Shown: one piece after another, positions 7,488 to 17,066 of the stretch
How the letters are laid out: each line of letters begins with the position of its first letter
Numbering within the stretch: position 1 is the stretch's first letter
Source: Spirosoma telluris
GTDB taxonomy: Bacteria > Bacteroidota > Bacteroidia > Cytophagales > Spirosomataceae
Assembly: GCA_003259005.1 (NCBI GenBank)
Contig: QLII01000001.1
Span: 1,116,001 to 1,180,000, forward strand
Direction: 5' to 3'
DNA length: 64,000 nt
Notes under the pieces: model-generated
Databases searched by the model: none
The model's input: only the letters and a program-made list of their open reading frames with translations
What the model was told of the DNA's origin: nothing
Position numbers and translations under genes: made by a program

Positions 7488-9499
7488 ATGGCAGAAGAAC
7501 ATAATCACGATCACGACCATCAGGATGAGCAGGACGTCGAACTTATTGAAGACGGGACGCCCCGGCAACAGAGGCTGCTCCGGCGAAGACTGGCCCTGTA
7601 CAAACGGTACGTACCTACGCTCCCGTCATCATCAGTCTGGCGGGCCTCTTGGTGGGTATCGTGCTGGACAAGTTTTCTAACAACTGGTTCAACGACCCTG
7701 TTCGTCTTATCTGGTACCTAATCGCTTACCTTCCGGTCGGCTGGCCCGTATTGAAGCGGGCCTGGAAAGGAATTGTAAGTGGCAATGTGTTCACGGAATT
7801 CTTTCTGATGGGCGTGGCCACACTGGGGGCTTTTGGTATTCGGGAGTATCCAGAGGGCGTAGCGGTAATGCTGTTTTATACCATTGGTGAACTGTTTCAG
7901 GATGCGGCCGTCCTTCGGGCACGTCGATCCATCAAAGCCTTGCTCGATGTTCGTCCTGATGTAGTTACAGTCATGCAAAATGGACAAGCTCAGCTCGTAA
8001 AAGCGGCTACGGTTGCGGTCGGCGCTATTGTTCAGGTGAAGCCGGGTGAAAAAGTGGGCCTGGATGGTACGATGCGTTCCGAAAGCGGCACGTTCAACAC
8101 CGCAGCCCTAACTGGCGAAAGCGTTCCACGGACGATTGAAAAAGGTGAATCGGTACTGGCAGGCATGATTAATCAGCAGTCGCTGATCGAAATGGACGTA
8201 ACGACGCCTTACCAGGATTCCAAGCTATCCCGCATTCTTAAACTCGTACAACAGGCAACGGGTCGTAAGGCCCAGACGCAGGAATTTATTGCCCGATTCG
8301 CGAAGATCTATACCCCTGCCATCTGCGGCCTGGCTTTGCTTATTACGCTGGTACCGTATTTTTTCGTTGCTGATTATCAACGGGACGCGTACGTCTTTCG
8401 GGACTGGTTGTATCGGGGGCTGGTTTTCTTAGTGATCGGTTGCCCTTGTGCATTGGTCATCTCCATTCCGCTTGGGTATTTCGGCGGCATCGGGGCGGGG
8501 TCAAAGCAAGGTATTTTGTTTAAAGGTTCGGTATTTTTAGATTTGATGACCCAGCTCAAAACCGTCGTAATGGATAAAACCGGGACGTTAACGAAAGGTG
8601 TCTTCAAGGTTCAGGAAATCATACCCATTGGTATAGACGCGGGCAAACTGGCACGACTGACAGCGGCCCTGGAAAGTAAATCGACCCACCCCGTAGCCAC
8701 GGCTATCCTGGCGTATGCCCAGGTCCAGGATCAGGAAAAAGGCTATGAATCGATTTCCATAGAAGGTGTCGAAGAAATTCCCGGCCATGGCCTGACAGGA
8801 AAGGTTGATGGAAAACAGATGCTGGCAGGCAATGCCAAACTACTCCAGAAATTTGGCATCTCCTTCGATGATTCATTGACGATGAACCCTTACACAGTGG
8901 TTATGACGGCGCTGGATGGACAGTTTTCGGGTTACTTCACCATTGCTGATGAGGTAAAATCCGATGCCGCTGAAGCGATAAAGCGGCTGAAAGCAGACGG
9001 AATCTATACCGTTATGCTGTCGGGGGATAAGTCGGCAGTGGTCGAAGCGGTGGCTAAACAAGTCGGTGTGGACGAATGGCATGGCGATTTACTACCCGAA
9101 GACAAAGTAACTCAGGTCGAGCGTCTCAAAGCGGATTTGTCAATTAATCCGAAATCAAAACTGGCCTTCGTTGGCGATGGGGTCAACGATGCGCCCGTAG
9201 TAGCGATGGCCGATGTGGGCATAGCGATGGGGGGCCTGGGTTCAGATGCGACCATCGAGACAGCAGATGTAATCATTCAGAATGACGAACCAGCCAAAAT
9301 TGCTACCGCCGTTGCGATTGGCCGGGCAACCCGCCAGATTGTATGGCAAAATATTACGTTATCCTTAGTCGTCAAAGGCATTGTACTTGTCCTGGGCGCG
9401 GGCGGACTAGCGACGATGTGGGAGGCCGTTTTTGCCGATGTGGGCGTAGCGATGCTGGCAATTCTCAATGCGGTACGGGTGCAGAATCTGAAGTTTTAG
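7488..9499 (+). CDS. Heavy-metal P-type ATPase (Zn/Cd/Pb/Co type), one frameshift
   Basis: Inner-membrane P1B-type ATPase exporting divalent metal ions at the cost of ATP. The N-terminus has a His/Asp-rich tail (HNHDHDHQDEQD) in place of a CxxC metal-binding domain. Later motifs: TGES actuator loop (AALTGESVPRT), metal-site GCPCALVISIP, phosphorylation DKTGTLTKG, the nucleotide-binding HP (KSTHPVATAI), MLSGD and GDGVNDAPVVAMADVGIAMG. The frame break near 7612-7624 (missing base by a CCC run) separates the tail from YAPVIISLAGLLVGIVLDKF; repaired length is about 670. The CPC motif, no N-terminal heavy-metal domain and the NicO-like neighbour favour Zn2+, Cd2+ or Co2+/Ni2+ export over copper. 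The specificity is inferred. Confidence 0.9.
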
Positions 9500-9614
9500 T
9501 TGATTGTCGCTAAGCCATTTAGTGATCGGTTCGGCAAAACAGATCTCGACGTTACAGATTGAAAACCATCGGATTTTACATCCAATCAAACCCAGTGCTC
9601 ATTGGCTGTATATA

Positions 9615-9665
9615 AAATCTCGTCGTGGGCGTCTGGTCTTTACTCAGACGCCCACGACGAGATTT
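9615..9665. terminator. Bidirectional terminator, 21-bp perfect stem
   Basis: Arms 9615-9635 and 9645-9665 (AAATCTCGTCGTGGGCGTCTG and its complement) around a 9-base loop, between the convergent P-type ATPase and DUF937 genes. The rest of the 9500-9700 gap shows nothing else. Confidence 0.8.
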
Positions 9666-9700
9666 AGTTTTGGGGCGAATACGATACGTTAACTTATACC

Positions 9701-10237
9701 TTATTTTCCAAATAGGCCACCCAGCATACCGCCCAGACCACCGCCACCACCCTGAGTAGCAACACGAAGCAGATCGTTCATATCGAGTTTACCATCAGCC
9801 ATTGCCGAACCGGCCATACCCATCCAGTCAACGCCCTGTTGGCCAGTAGCTGCGCCTAAAATGCTATTACCATCAACACTTGAATCGTTTGGATCAGATG
9901 CTTTGTTCATCAATTTGCTTAATACAATTGGAACAAGTGAACCTGCCACGGACATGGCGACCTGGGGCGAAATACCTAATTTCTCCATCAGGCTTTGCTC
10001 AACATGGCTCTGAACGCCCTGCGTAACCGGGCTCTGTTGCACATTACCGCCACCATTAACAACCATCCCCAGCAAATTACCCAGGCCACCACCCTGCGCC
10101 TGCTGGCCCAGACCGCTTAGAATGCTGCTGGCTACCGTTTGCATAACGCTGTCGTTTTGACTATTGGGAATGGCTGGATTGTTAATAACCGCCTGGCCTG
10201 CCTGCTGCTGAACCAGATTCATCAATGTTTCTAACAT
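9701..10237 (-). CDS. DUF937 (YidB-like) protein
   Basis: A 178-residue soluble protein starting MLETLMNLVQQQAGQAV, the typical DUF937 N-terminal helix. It then has ASSILSGLGQQAQGGGLGNL, a second helical bundle (LMEKLGISPQVAMSVAGSLV) and a glycine-rich C-terminus ending GGMLGGLFGK. The family is of unknown function and related to YidB; its C-terminal half repeats the small helical bundle seen in some EF-hand-like folds. It is intact, and ATG is the only sensible start. It converges on the metal ATPase and is divergent from the NuiA-like gene. Confidence 0.85.
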   Translation of the reverse strand: MLETLMNLVQQQAGQAVINNPAIPNSQNDSVMQTVASSILSGLGQQAQGGGLGNLLGMVVNGGGNVQQSPVTQGVQSHVEQSLMEKLGISPQVAMSVAGSLVPIVLSKLMNKASDPNDSSVDGNSILGAATGQQGVDWMGMAGSAMADGKLDMNDLLRVATQGGGGGLGGMLGGLFGK

Positions 10238-10360
10238 GATTCGTTTTGTTAAACTGTTAAACGGAATAGGTTTAGTAATACCCCGGGTTAAAATTAGATA
10301 GATTCTAATGGATAGATCAACCTGAATCGGTTAATTTGTCGCGAATCTAGTTTCACGCTT

Positions 10361-10801
10361 ATGACGAACGAAGAGCCTAAAAGTAGCGAGCCTACTGTAG
10401 AAAATAAATTGTTTACCGAACAGGCAGAACCATTACTTCCTGATTTACTCTACCCCAGCGAGTCCGACGAACCGATTGAGACGGTGACCTGCTATCTCCA
10501 TCAGGAAGATCCACTAACGGTTAGTCAAATTAAAGATTGGCAAATGCTACCTCCATCGGTCTATGTCGAAGAGATGCCGGAGGCCGACTTTTGGGCGCCC
10601 GTCCTTACAGATCAGGACTGGTATGGCGATGAAGAGAAAGCCCGTACTGCCAGCTTTCAGCAACTGAATGATCTCGTAACCAAAGAACTTACCGTTCGGC
10701 AGGTGTTTCGGGTGGGCGAGGCCGAGATGGATGTCTACCTGCTTGGCCGTCAGGCCAATGGCGAGCGGGCAGGTCTTAAAACAAAAATTGTACAGACATA
10801 G
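10361..10801 (+). CDS. Nuclease A inhibitor (NuiA)-like protein
   Basis: A 146-residue acidic protein. It matches the NuiA family pattern: LLYPSESDEPIETVTCYL near the N-terminus, then EADFWAPVLTDQDWYGDEEK, FQQLNDLVTKELTVRQVFRV, GEAEMDVYLLGR and AGLKTKIVQT at the C-terminus. NuiA of Anabaena binds and blocks the non-specific nuclease NucA; other relatives in Bacteroidota have no tested partner. No nuclease gene is adjacent, so the target is unknown. The first ~25 residues are low-complexity and polar, with no signal peptide, so it is cytoplasmic. It is intact; start ATG at 10361. Confidence 0.85.
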   Translation: MTNEEPKSSEPTVENKLFTEQAEPLLPDLLYPSESDEPIETVTCYLHQEDPLTVSQIKDWQMLPPSVYVEEMPEADFWAPVLTDQDWYGDEEKARTASFQQLNDLVTKELTVRQVFRVGEAEMDVYLLGRQANGERAGLKTKIVQT

Positions 10802-10988
10802 TCATACCTTACCTATCAGAAAAATAAATACTACGTAAACGATTCTGTCAACTAACGTACCTGTAGAATGAATTAGAATCGAAATCGTTTATTAATCTGT
10901 TTTTCATTTCTTTACTTGCGGTCGCAAAGGGTCATGAGCGTACTTAATATGCTCAAAGCCAGCCTATCCACATTTGCTGACCGCAATC

Positions 10989-13291
10989 ATGAAAAAAAAT
11001 ACGACCCGCCCATCTGACCGAACATCAACCAAGCCTTCCCGTTCTACCCCTGTTCCAGCTGAACTCTCTGGTAGAACGGGGTCGGCCTCGATTGGCCCCA
11101 GTTCTTCTCTCCTAACGAATATACGGTACGGGCTTTTTTTGGCGTCGCTGCTAACACCTCTCATTTATAGTTCAACTACCTATTTTGGGTACATTTCCGA
11201 ACGCACCTGGTATATAAATGCACTTATTGAGAGCCTATTTCTGGTTGCCGTATTTACACCAGGTTTTTTCGTAGCCAGGTTATCCCGGCTCCAGCTAGCT
11301 GTCTTACTCTTTCTGGCCATCCTGTTTGTAGCCGACGGATTAGGAGTAGACCCCATTCAGAGTTTTTTTTCAGGTTACGCCCGAATGGAAGGTTTTCTGT
11401 TGTACCTGCACCTGGGGCTGTATTTTTTCGCACTCGTCAGAGTACCTTTTCCAAAACCGTATTGGAACGGGGCTTTACTGCTGGTTGTCATCATTGCCGT
11501 GTTTGTAACAGTAAAGGGATACGTTAGCTCAACTGGCTGGCAAGCAATCGACCATCGACTGATTGCTACGGTAGGGAATCCTTCTTTCCTGTCGGTTTAT
11601 TTGCTGCTACCTATCTTCATTAGCTTATACTTATACGGGCAATTCCCAACCGTATCCCGACTAATCAAAGGAACGATGGTGGGCATCTCACTCTGTGTAC
11701 TAACGGGCGGGATATACCTGACGGGGACCCGATCAGCCATTATCGGTCTGGCTTCTGGCTGTATTTACCTGGTTACCATAAGCTTATGGAGCCGCTATCA
11801 GACATTCTCGAAACGAATTGGCTGGCTGGTATTGATGGTTGCTGTTGTTAGCACGCTATTTTGGGTTGCCCGAAACAATCCTTTATTACAAAAATTCCCG
11901 ATCATGTACCGTCTGACACATTATTCAGGCGATAACAATACCCTGTCTCCACGATTCATCTGCTGGAAAATAGGTCTTCATGGAGTAACAGAGCGTCCAC
12001 TACTCGGCTGGGGCAGGAGAATTTTAGCTATGGTTTTGCCCAGAACTACGATCCGTCCATTTTGCTCAGTAGCGGTTATAGCTGGTACGACCGGGCTCAC
12101 AATGTGTTAATCGACCTGGGTTTTTCGGCTGGCATTCTTGGTCTTCTGGCCTATTTATTTTTGTGGATCTGCCTGATCGGGCGACTCCGCACGACGAATT
12201 CGCTGCTAAGCTCGCTGGACAGGAGGATACTAGGTGCCCTTTTTATGGCTTATTTCTTTTTTAACCTCTTTAATTTCGATTCTCTTCTACCCTTACAGCT
12301 TATTTTCCTGCTGCTGGCTTTCATCGATATATCCCCAGTATCAACAGCATCAGTCAGCCCATCACCAAACTCATTCTGGGTGCCGGTAAGTCAGGGTGTC
12401 GCGACCTTACTTATCACAGGATTGGCGATCTACTCAGTTTACCAACCCTACCGAACCCTGCGGGCGCTGGATCGGCAGAACAAACTAGCTGACATTCAGG
12501 AACGTACTAGAGCATTGGAAACAATTTATCAGGAAGCAACGGGCAGACAGCTCGACATGGCAGATAATATGGTGTCATTAGCCCTCAGTGTTCTTCAGAG
12601 TAACCAACCAGAATCGGCAAAACAGCTTTGTTATCAACGGGCAACCGCCCTCATGAACGAACAACTGGCAAAGCACCCGCGCTATACACGATTAATGACG
12701 CGACTGGTAGCTCTGTATATAGCTGGCAGAGAGTTTGATAAGGCCGTTACCCTCTGCCAGCAAATGAATACAGTAGAAGGTTCTATACGGCCACCGGCGT
12801 TTATTCAGCTCGGCAATGCCTATATCAATAAAGGGGCCTACTCACAAGCGCTGGTGGCCTTTGAGCAGGCACGACAACTCTACCCACGCTGGGAGGAACC
12901 CATGTTGTATAAAGCGCTGACCTTTGCCATCCAACGCGACACCTCGCAATGCTACCAACTTCTGCGTACCATTTCTACGCAAACGCTAACGAGCCGATTA
13001 CTATTCGTTAAGCAGATTTACGGACAGGCTGGTGCTCCGCAACAATTTCCCCGGCGACTGGAGCATACAGAAAATAAGGAGCCCTATACGCCCGATGTGT
13101 ATGTAGAATGGGCCCTATCGGCATTTGATCTGAACGATACCTACCAGATGACGACGGCTATCAATAGCTTTTACAATATGTATTTCCGTAACCAGCGGGA
13201 CTACCAGGAATTTAAAGAGCTCATCGATAAGGGGAAACGCGGCATCCGACCGGATCGCTTAGCTGAGCTGGCCAGAAATTTAGCTCAGTAA
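10989..13291 (+). CDS. O-antigen ligase-family (Wzy_C) protein with TPR tail, one frameshift
   Basis: A large inner-membrane protein of about 767 residues after repair. Its N-terminal ~45 residues are polar. About ten or more hydrophobic helices follow, then the Wzy_C signature (GVTERPLLGWGQENFSYGFA, then SWYDRAHNVLIDLGFSAGI after joining frames). The C-terminal third (from about residue 490) carries TPR-like helical pairs such as AFIQLGNAYINKGAYSQALV. The break is one G missing in GGGG at 12010-12013. The family joins or polymerises surface polysaccharide (O-antigen ligase, exopolysaccharide polymerase or pilin glycosylation); which one is unclear. It stands alone, far from the exopolysaccharide cluster at 54-64 kb. 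Start at 10989 (MKKNTTRPSD); an ATG 15 bases upstream is possible. Confidence 0.85.
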
Positions 13292-13295
13292 AAGC

Positions 13296-13323
13296 AAAAA
13301 AACCGGTGATAGCCGGTTTTTTT
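13296..13323. terminator. Bidirectional terminator
   Basis: AAAAAAACCGG, loop TGATAG, CCGGTTTTTTT. It has an A run on one side and a T run on the other. It serves both the converging ligase-family gene and rplT. Confidence 0.9.
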
Positions 13324-13344
13324 GTACGCATTATTTCTATCTGT

Positions 13345-13689
13345 TTACTTCACTTGTTCCACAACGGCGGCAAATGCTTCCGGGTGGTTCATAGCCAGAT
13401 CGGCCAATACTTTACGGTTGAGTTCGATGCCTGATTTATTCAGAGCACCCATCAGGGCCGAGTACGACAAGCCGTTAATCCGGGCACCAGCGTTAATCCG
13501 CTGAATCCAAAGACCACGGAAATCGCGCTTTTTGGCCTTCCGGTCGCGGTAAGCGTAGCCTAAGCCTTTTTCGACAGCGTTCTTAGCAACTGTCCAAACA
13601 TTTTTACGCCGACCAAAATAACCTTTGGCCAGCTTCATTACTTTTTTACGACGTGCCCGTGAGGCAACGTGATTGACGGAACGTGGCAT
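13345..13689 (-). CDS. rplT: Ribosomal protein bL20
   Basis: 114 residues, starting [20 protein letters not shown] and containing [20 protein letters not shown] and [20 protein letters not shown], the standard bL20 sequence. It binds 23S rRNA early in 50S assembly. It is intact. It is the last gene of the thrS-infC-rpmI-rplT series and is separated from rpmI by a 180-base gap that carries a repeat hairpin. Confidence 0.98.
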   Translation of the reverse strand: MPRSVNHVASRARRKKVMKLAKGYFGRRKNVWTVAKNAVEKGLGYAYRDRKAKKRDFRGLWIQRINAGARINGLSYSALMGALNKSGIELNRKVLADLAMNHPEAFAAVVEQVK

Positions 13690-13724
13690 TGTATGTTAGT
13701 TGTTTTTTGACGACAGGCGGGAAG

Positions 13725-13806
13725 ATGAATGTACAATGTATAATGAATAACGCATTATGGCCTTGACCAATTTCATTATTCATTTTGCATTATTCATTAT
13801 TCATTC
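13725..13806. repeat. Intergenic hairpin, family A (AATGTAYAATG words)
   Basis: Left arm 13725-13759 made of AATG/TAATG words (ATGAATGTACAATGTATAAT begins it) and right arm 13771-13806 made of the complementary TTCATTATTCATT words. Imperfect stem, between rplT and rpmI. Further family A copies lie at 19252-19333 and 41380-41460. Confidence 0.75.
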
Positions 13807-13871
13807 CTCTTGTAAGGCCCGGCATCGGGTGAAACGTGAAACCAGGACGCGATCGTGTCCTTTTTTGTCCC

Positions 13872-14065
13872 TTAGATGTTCAGCAACGCTTTAATACGGC
13901 GCTCATCGGGGCAGCAACCATCGTATCATGCACTAAATTGCGCTTCTGCTTGGTTGATTTTTTCGTCAGAATATGACTGTGGAAGGCATGCTTCCGCTTG
14001 ATTTTTCCGGTGCCGGTCAGCTTGAAACGCTTCTTGGCCGCCGAATTGGTTTTTACTTTTGGCAT
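13872..14065 (-). CDS. rpmI: Ribosomal protein bL35, one frameshift
   Basis: Small basic 50S protein. The N-terminus [18 protein letters not shown] and middle [20 protein letters not shown] are standard. The sequence as given ends early, but adding one C to the CCCC run near 13904-13909 gives the usual ending [11 protein letters not shown] with TAA at 13872-13874, for 64 residues. An essential gene with a broken end is strong evidence that these frameshifts are errors. A TATCTTTG promoter box lies 42 bases upstream of its ATG. Confidence 0.95.
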
Positions 14066-14106
14066 TGCAGTAACCCGCTTGTATGGAAAAAATAGTAAAC
14101 AGGCCG

Positions 14107-14114
14107 CAAAGATA
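14107..14114 (-). promoter_or_regulatory. -7 box of an internal rpmI-rplT promoter
   Basis: The minus strand reads TATCTTTG followed by CGGCC, a full match to TAnnTTTG, 42 bases before the rpmI ATG. The expected -33 region is T-rich but has no clear TTTG. It lies just downstream of the long hairpin at 14125-14208. Confidence 0.6.
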
Positions 14115-14124
14115 CGAAAAAAAA

Positions 14125-14208
14125 GGAGAAAAGGGAGTATCGGGACGAAAAGGAGAAGGGAATCTTCAGTTTCCTTTCTCCTTTTCGTCCCGATACTCCC
14201 TTTTCTCC
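14125..14208. repeat. Perfect 33-bp inverted repeat between infC and rpmI
   Basis: Arms 14125-14157 and 14176-14208 are exact complements over 33 bases, with an 18-base loop. Within one arm the word GGAGAAAAGG recurs as AAAAGGAGAAGG, so the arm is self-similar. It probably terminates or attenuates the thrS-infC transcript before the rpmI promoter. Confidence 0.85.
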
Positions 14209-14215
14209 TAAAACC

Positions 14216-14773
14216 TTATTTTTTAGGAACTACTGCTTTCGGAGACAGGAACATACTCATGCGCTTGCCTTCCAGTTTTGGTTCCGATTCGATCTTGCCG
14301 TAATCTTCCAGGCCTTTCGAAAAACGCTCCAGCAATTGAAAGCCGCGATCTTTAAAAACGATAGCACGCCCAACGAACTGAACATAGGCTTTTACTTTAG
14401 CCCCTTCTTTCAGGAAATTAATGGCGTGTTTAAGCTTGAATTCAAAGTCGTGATCATCGGTATTGGGACCGAACCGAATCTCTTTGATAACGACTTTCGT
14501 CGCATTCGCCTTGATTTCTTTCTGCTTTTTCTTCTGCTCGTATTTGAACTTAGAGTAGTCCACGATACGGCAAACAGGCGGCACAGCATTGGGCGATACC
14601 TCAACCAGGTCGAGGTTCTGTGCTTTAGCCATTGCCTGTGCTTTATTTATGTCGTAGATTCCCTGCTCTACATTTTCACCGACCACCCGTACTTCGCGGG
14701 CAAGTATGCGTTCATTGACTTTGTAGGGTTCTTCAACCACGCGACGGGGTGGTCTGCGCTGGGGTAATGCCAT
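14216..14773 (-). CDS. infC: Translation initiation factor IF-3
   Basis: 185 residues. The N-terminal domain reads [20 protein letters not shown] and [20 protein letters not shown], then [14 protein letters not shown], then the C-terminal domain [22 protein letters not shown]-3 binds the 30S subunit, keeps subunits apart and checks the initiator tRNA. It is intact. The start codon is ATG ([11 protein letters not shown]), not the rare AUU used for autoregulation in E. coli. It lies downstream of thrS in the classical order. Confidence 0.98.
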   Translation of the reverse strand: MALPQRRPPRRVVEEPYKVNERILAREVRVVGENVEQGIYDINKAQAMAKAQNLDLVEVSPNAVPPVCRIVDYSKFKYEQKKKQKEIKANATKVVIKEIRFGPNTDDHDFEFKLKHAINFLKEGAKVKAYVQFVGRAIVFKDRGFQLLERFSKGLEDYGKIESEPKLEGKRMSMFLSPKAVVPKK

Positions 14774-14894
14774 AGATTGTGTTTAGGGTAACAAATTTGT
14801 TTGAAACTGACTTTTTATAGTGTTAGGGCAAAAGTCGCTTGGATAACGTAAGGGTTTCTAAAAAGTTCGGGAAACTATTGAAAATACCACTTAT

Positions 14895-14968
14895 AGTCAA
14901 TAGTCGTCAGTCAATAGTTGTTAGTATTGCGTAAAAGACTAACAACTATCGACTGACGACTATTGACT
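14895..14968. repeat. Intergenic hairpin, family C (AGTCAATAGTCGTC words)
   Basis: Arms 14895-14925 and 14938-14968 pair over 31 bases with one mismatch; the loop is 12 bases. Each arm is itself a 14-base tandem (AGTCAATAGTCGTC then AGTCAATAGTTGTT). It lies between thrS and infC, 5 bases from the thrS stop. Relatives at 30841-31019 and 39810-39897. Confidence 0.85.
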
Positions 14969-14973
14969 GAACC

Positions 14974-16913
14974 CTACATTTTCACTTCCGCCTGGAACGT
15001 CTTCACAAACTCCTCAACGTTCATACTTCCCAGGTCACCCTGGCCTTTTCGCCGAACAGATACTTTACCATCGGCAGCTTCTTTCTCCCCGACAATGAGC
15101 ATATAGGGTACTTTATTGACTTCCGCATCGCGGATTTTTCGGCCAATTTTCTCGTCGCGTAAATCAACAAAACCGCGAATATCCTGTTCCTGCAAGCTAA
15201 AATACAGATCGTTGGCGTAGTCTTCGTACTTCTCCGAAATAGGCAGAATAGCGATTTGGTCGGGCGAGAGCCACAGGGGAAATTACCGCCTGAGTTCTCG
15301 ATCAAAATGGCAATAAACCGCTCCATAGACCCAAAAGGTGCCCGTGAATCATGACCGGACGGTGTTTCTGGTTATCAGCACCGATATATTCCAGCTCAAA
15401 GCGATTCGGCAGGTTATAATCGACCTGAATTGTCCCTAACTGCCATTTCCGGCCTAATGCGTCACGCACCATAAAATCGAGCTTGGGGCCGTAAAAAGCT
15501 GCTTCACCCAATTCTGTTACAGTTGGAAGCCCTTTTTCGGCCGCAGCCTCAATAATGGCCGATTCAGCCTTTTCCCACAGATCATCGGACCCAATATACT
15601 TGGTATCATTCTCAGGATCACGGAGGGAAATCTGAGCACTGTAATCAGAGAATCCGAGGGATTTAAAGACATACAGAACCAGGTCGATCACCTTCATAAA
15701 CTCTTCCTTCACCTGGTCGGGGCGGCAGAAAATGTGGGCATCGTCCTGGGTGAACCCCCGCACCCGTGTCAGCCCGTGTAACTCACCTGACTGCTCGTAG
15801 CGATACACGGTACCAAATTCGGCCAGTCGCAAAGGCAGGTCACGATACGAGCGTGGTTTGGTTTTATAAATCTCGCAGTGGTGCGGGCAGTTCATGGGTT
15901 TGAGCAGAAACTCCTCGTTCGGATCGGGGGTTTTGATCGGCTGGAATGAATCTTCGCCGTATTTCTCCCAGTGTCCGGAGGTTACGTACAACTGCTTGCT
16001 GCCAATATGGGGGTCACAACCTGTAGATAACCTGCCCGTGACTGCGCTTTCCGCAGGAAATTTTCCAGCCGTTCGCGCAACATGGTACCTTTGGGCAACC
16101 ATAAAGGCAACCCAGCTCCTACTTTTTCTGAAAAAGCGAACAATTCCAGCTCTTTACCCAGCTTGCGGTGATCACGTTTTTTAGCCTCTTCGAGCAGGTA
16201 TAGGTAATCATCCAGCTCTTTCTGCTTAGGATAGGTAACGGCATAAATACGAGTCAACTGCTTATTTTTCTCGTTACCACGCCAATAGGCACCCGCCACG
16301 TTCATCAATTTAGCCGCTTTAATAAAACCCGTATTGGGAATGTGCGGCCCCCTGCATAAATCCGTAAAATCCCCTTGTGTATAGAACGTAATCGATCCAT
16401 CCTCCAACCCTTCAAGCAGGTCGAGTTTGTACGGATCTCCTTTTTCTTCAAAATAAGCAATCGCATCGGCCTTGCTCATCGGTGTACGGACATACTGCTG
16501 TTTCTGGCGGGCCAGTTCCAGCATTTTATCTTCTACCTTCTTGAAGTCTTCCTGCGAAAACGGCTTCCCCCGAGGTCAACGTCATAGTAAAAACCCGTTT
16601 CAATCGCGGGCCCGATGCCAAACTTGGTGCCCGGATACAAGGCTTCAAGGGCTTCGGCCAGTAAGTGTGCTGATGAGTGCCAGAAGGTTGCTTTTCCTTC
16701 AGTATCATTCCACGTCAGGAGTTGCACGTTCGCATCCTGATCAATAGGGCGCGTCGCATCCTGGACAACACCGTTCACTTTGGCAGCCAGCACATTACGG
16801 GCCAACCCTTCGCTAATTTGAGTGGCAATATCCAACCCGGTACTTCCTTTTGGATACTGTCGAACGCTACCGTCGGGGAGCGTCACGCGGATTTGTTCGT
16901 CCTGCGCAATCAT
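14974..16913 (-). CDS. thrS: Threonyl-tRNA synthetase, four frameshifts
   Basis: Charges tRNA-Thr with threonine; class II synthetase. TGS domain at the start ([18 protein letters not shown]), the editing and zinc-binding middle, [20 protein letters not shown] (motif with zinc ligand), [16 protein letters not shown], then the class II core and C-terminal anticodon domain ending [11 protein letters not shown]. Repaired length is about 647 residues, normal. Breaks: CCCCC at 16567-16571, GGGGG at 16009-16013, CCC near 15341-15344 and GGGG at 15276-15279 (plus-strand letters); each is one missing base and the next frame continues the protein exactly. Four breaks in one essential gene argue for sequence error. 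Confidence 0.96.
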
Positions 16914-16977
16914 ACTTTACACTAATTTATTTGTGGGTACCCGCAGCTTACCTACAACTGTAAGCCACTTAATTATT

Positions 16978-17064
16978 GTGTGGAGTGGGTGCAGTAGGTC
17001 AACTACCAATTACTCACTACACTTACTTTACTTACTACACCCACTTCACCAACTACACTCAATA
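16978..17064. repeat. Intergenic hairpin, family I (GTGGGTGCAGTAGG words)
   Basis: Left arm 16978-17003 (GTGTGGAGTGGGTGCAGTAG begins it) pairs imperfectly with the 17029-17058 stretch of ACTACACCCACTTCACC words. The right arm is a loose tandem of ACTACAC/TTACT words. It ends 2 bases before the stop of the TPR gene. Confidence 0.6.
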
Positions 17065-17066
17065 CA

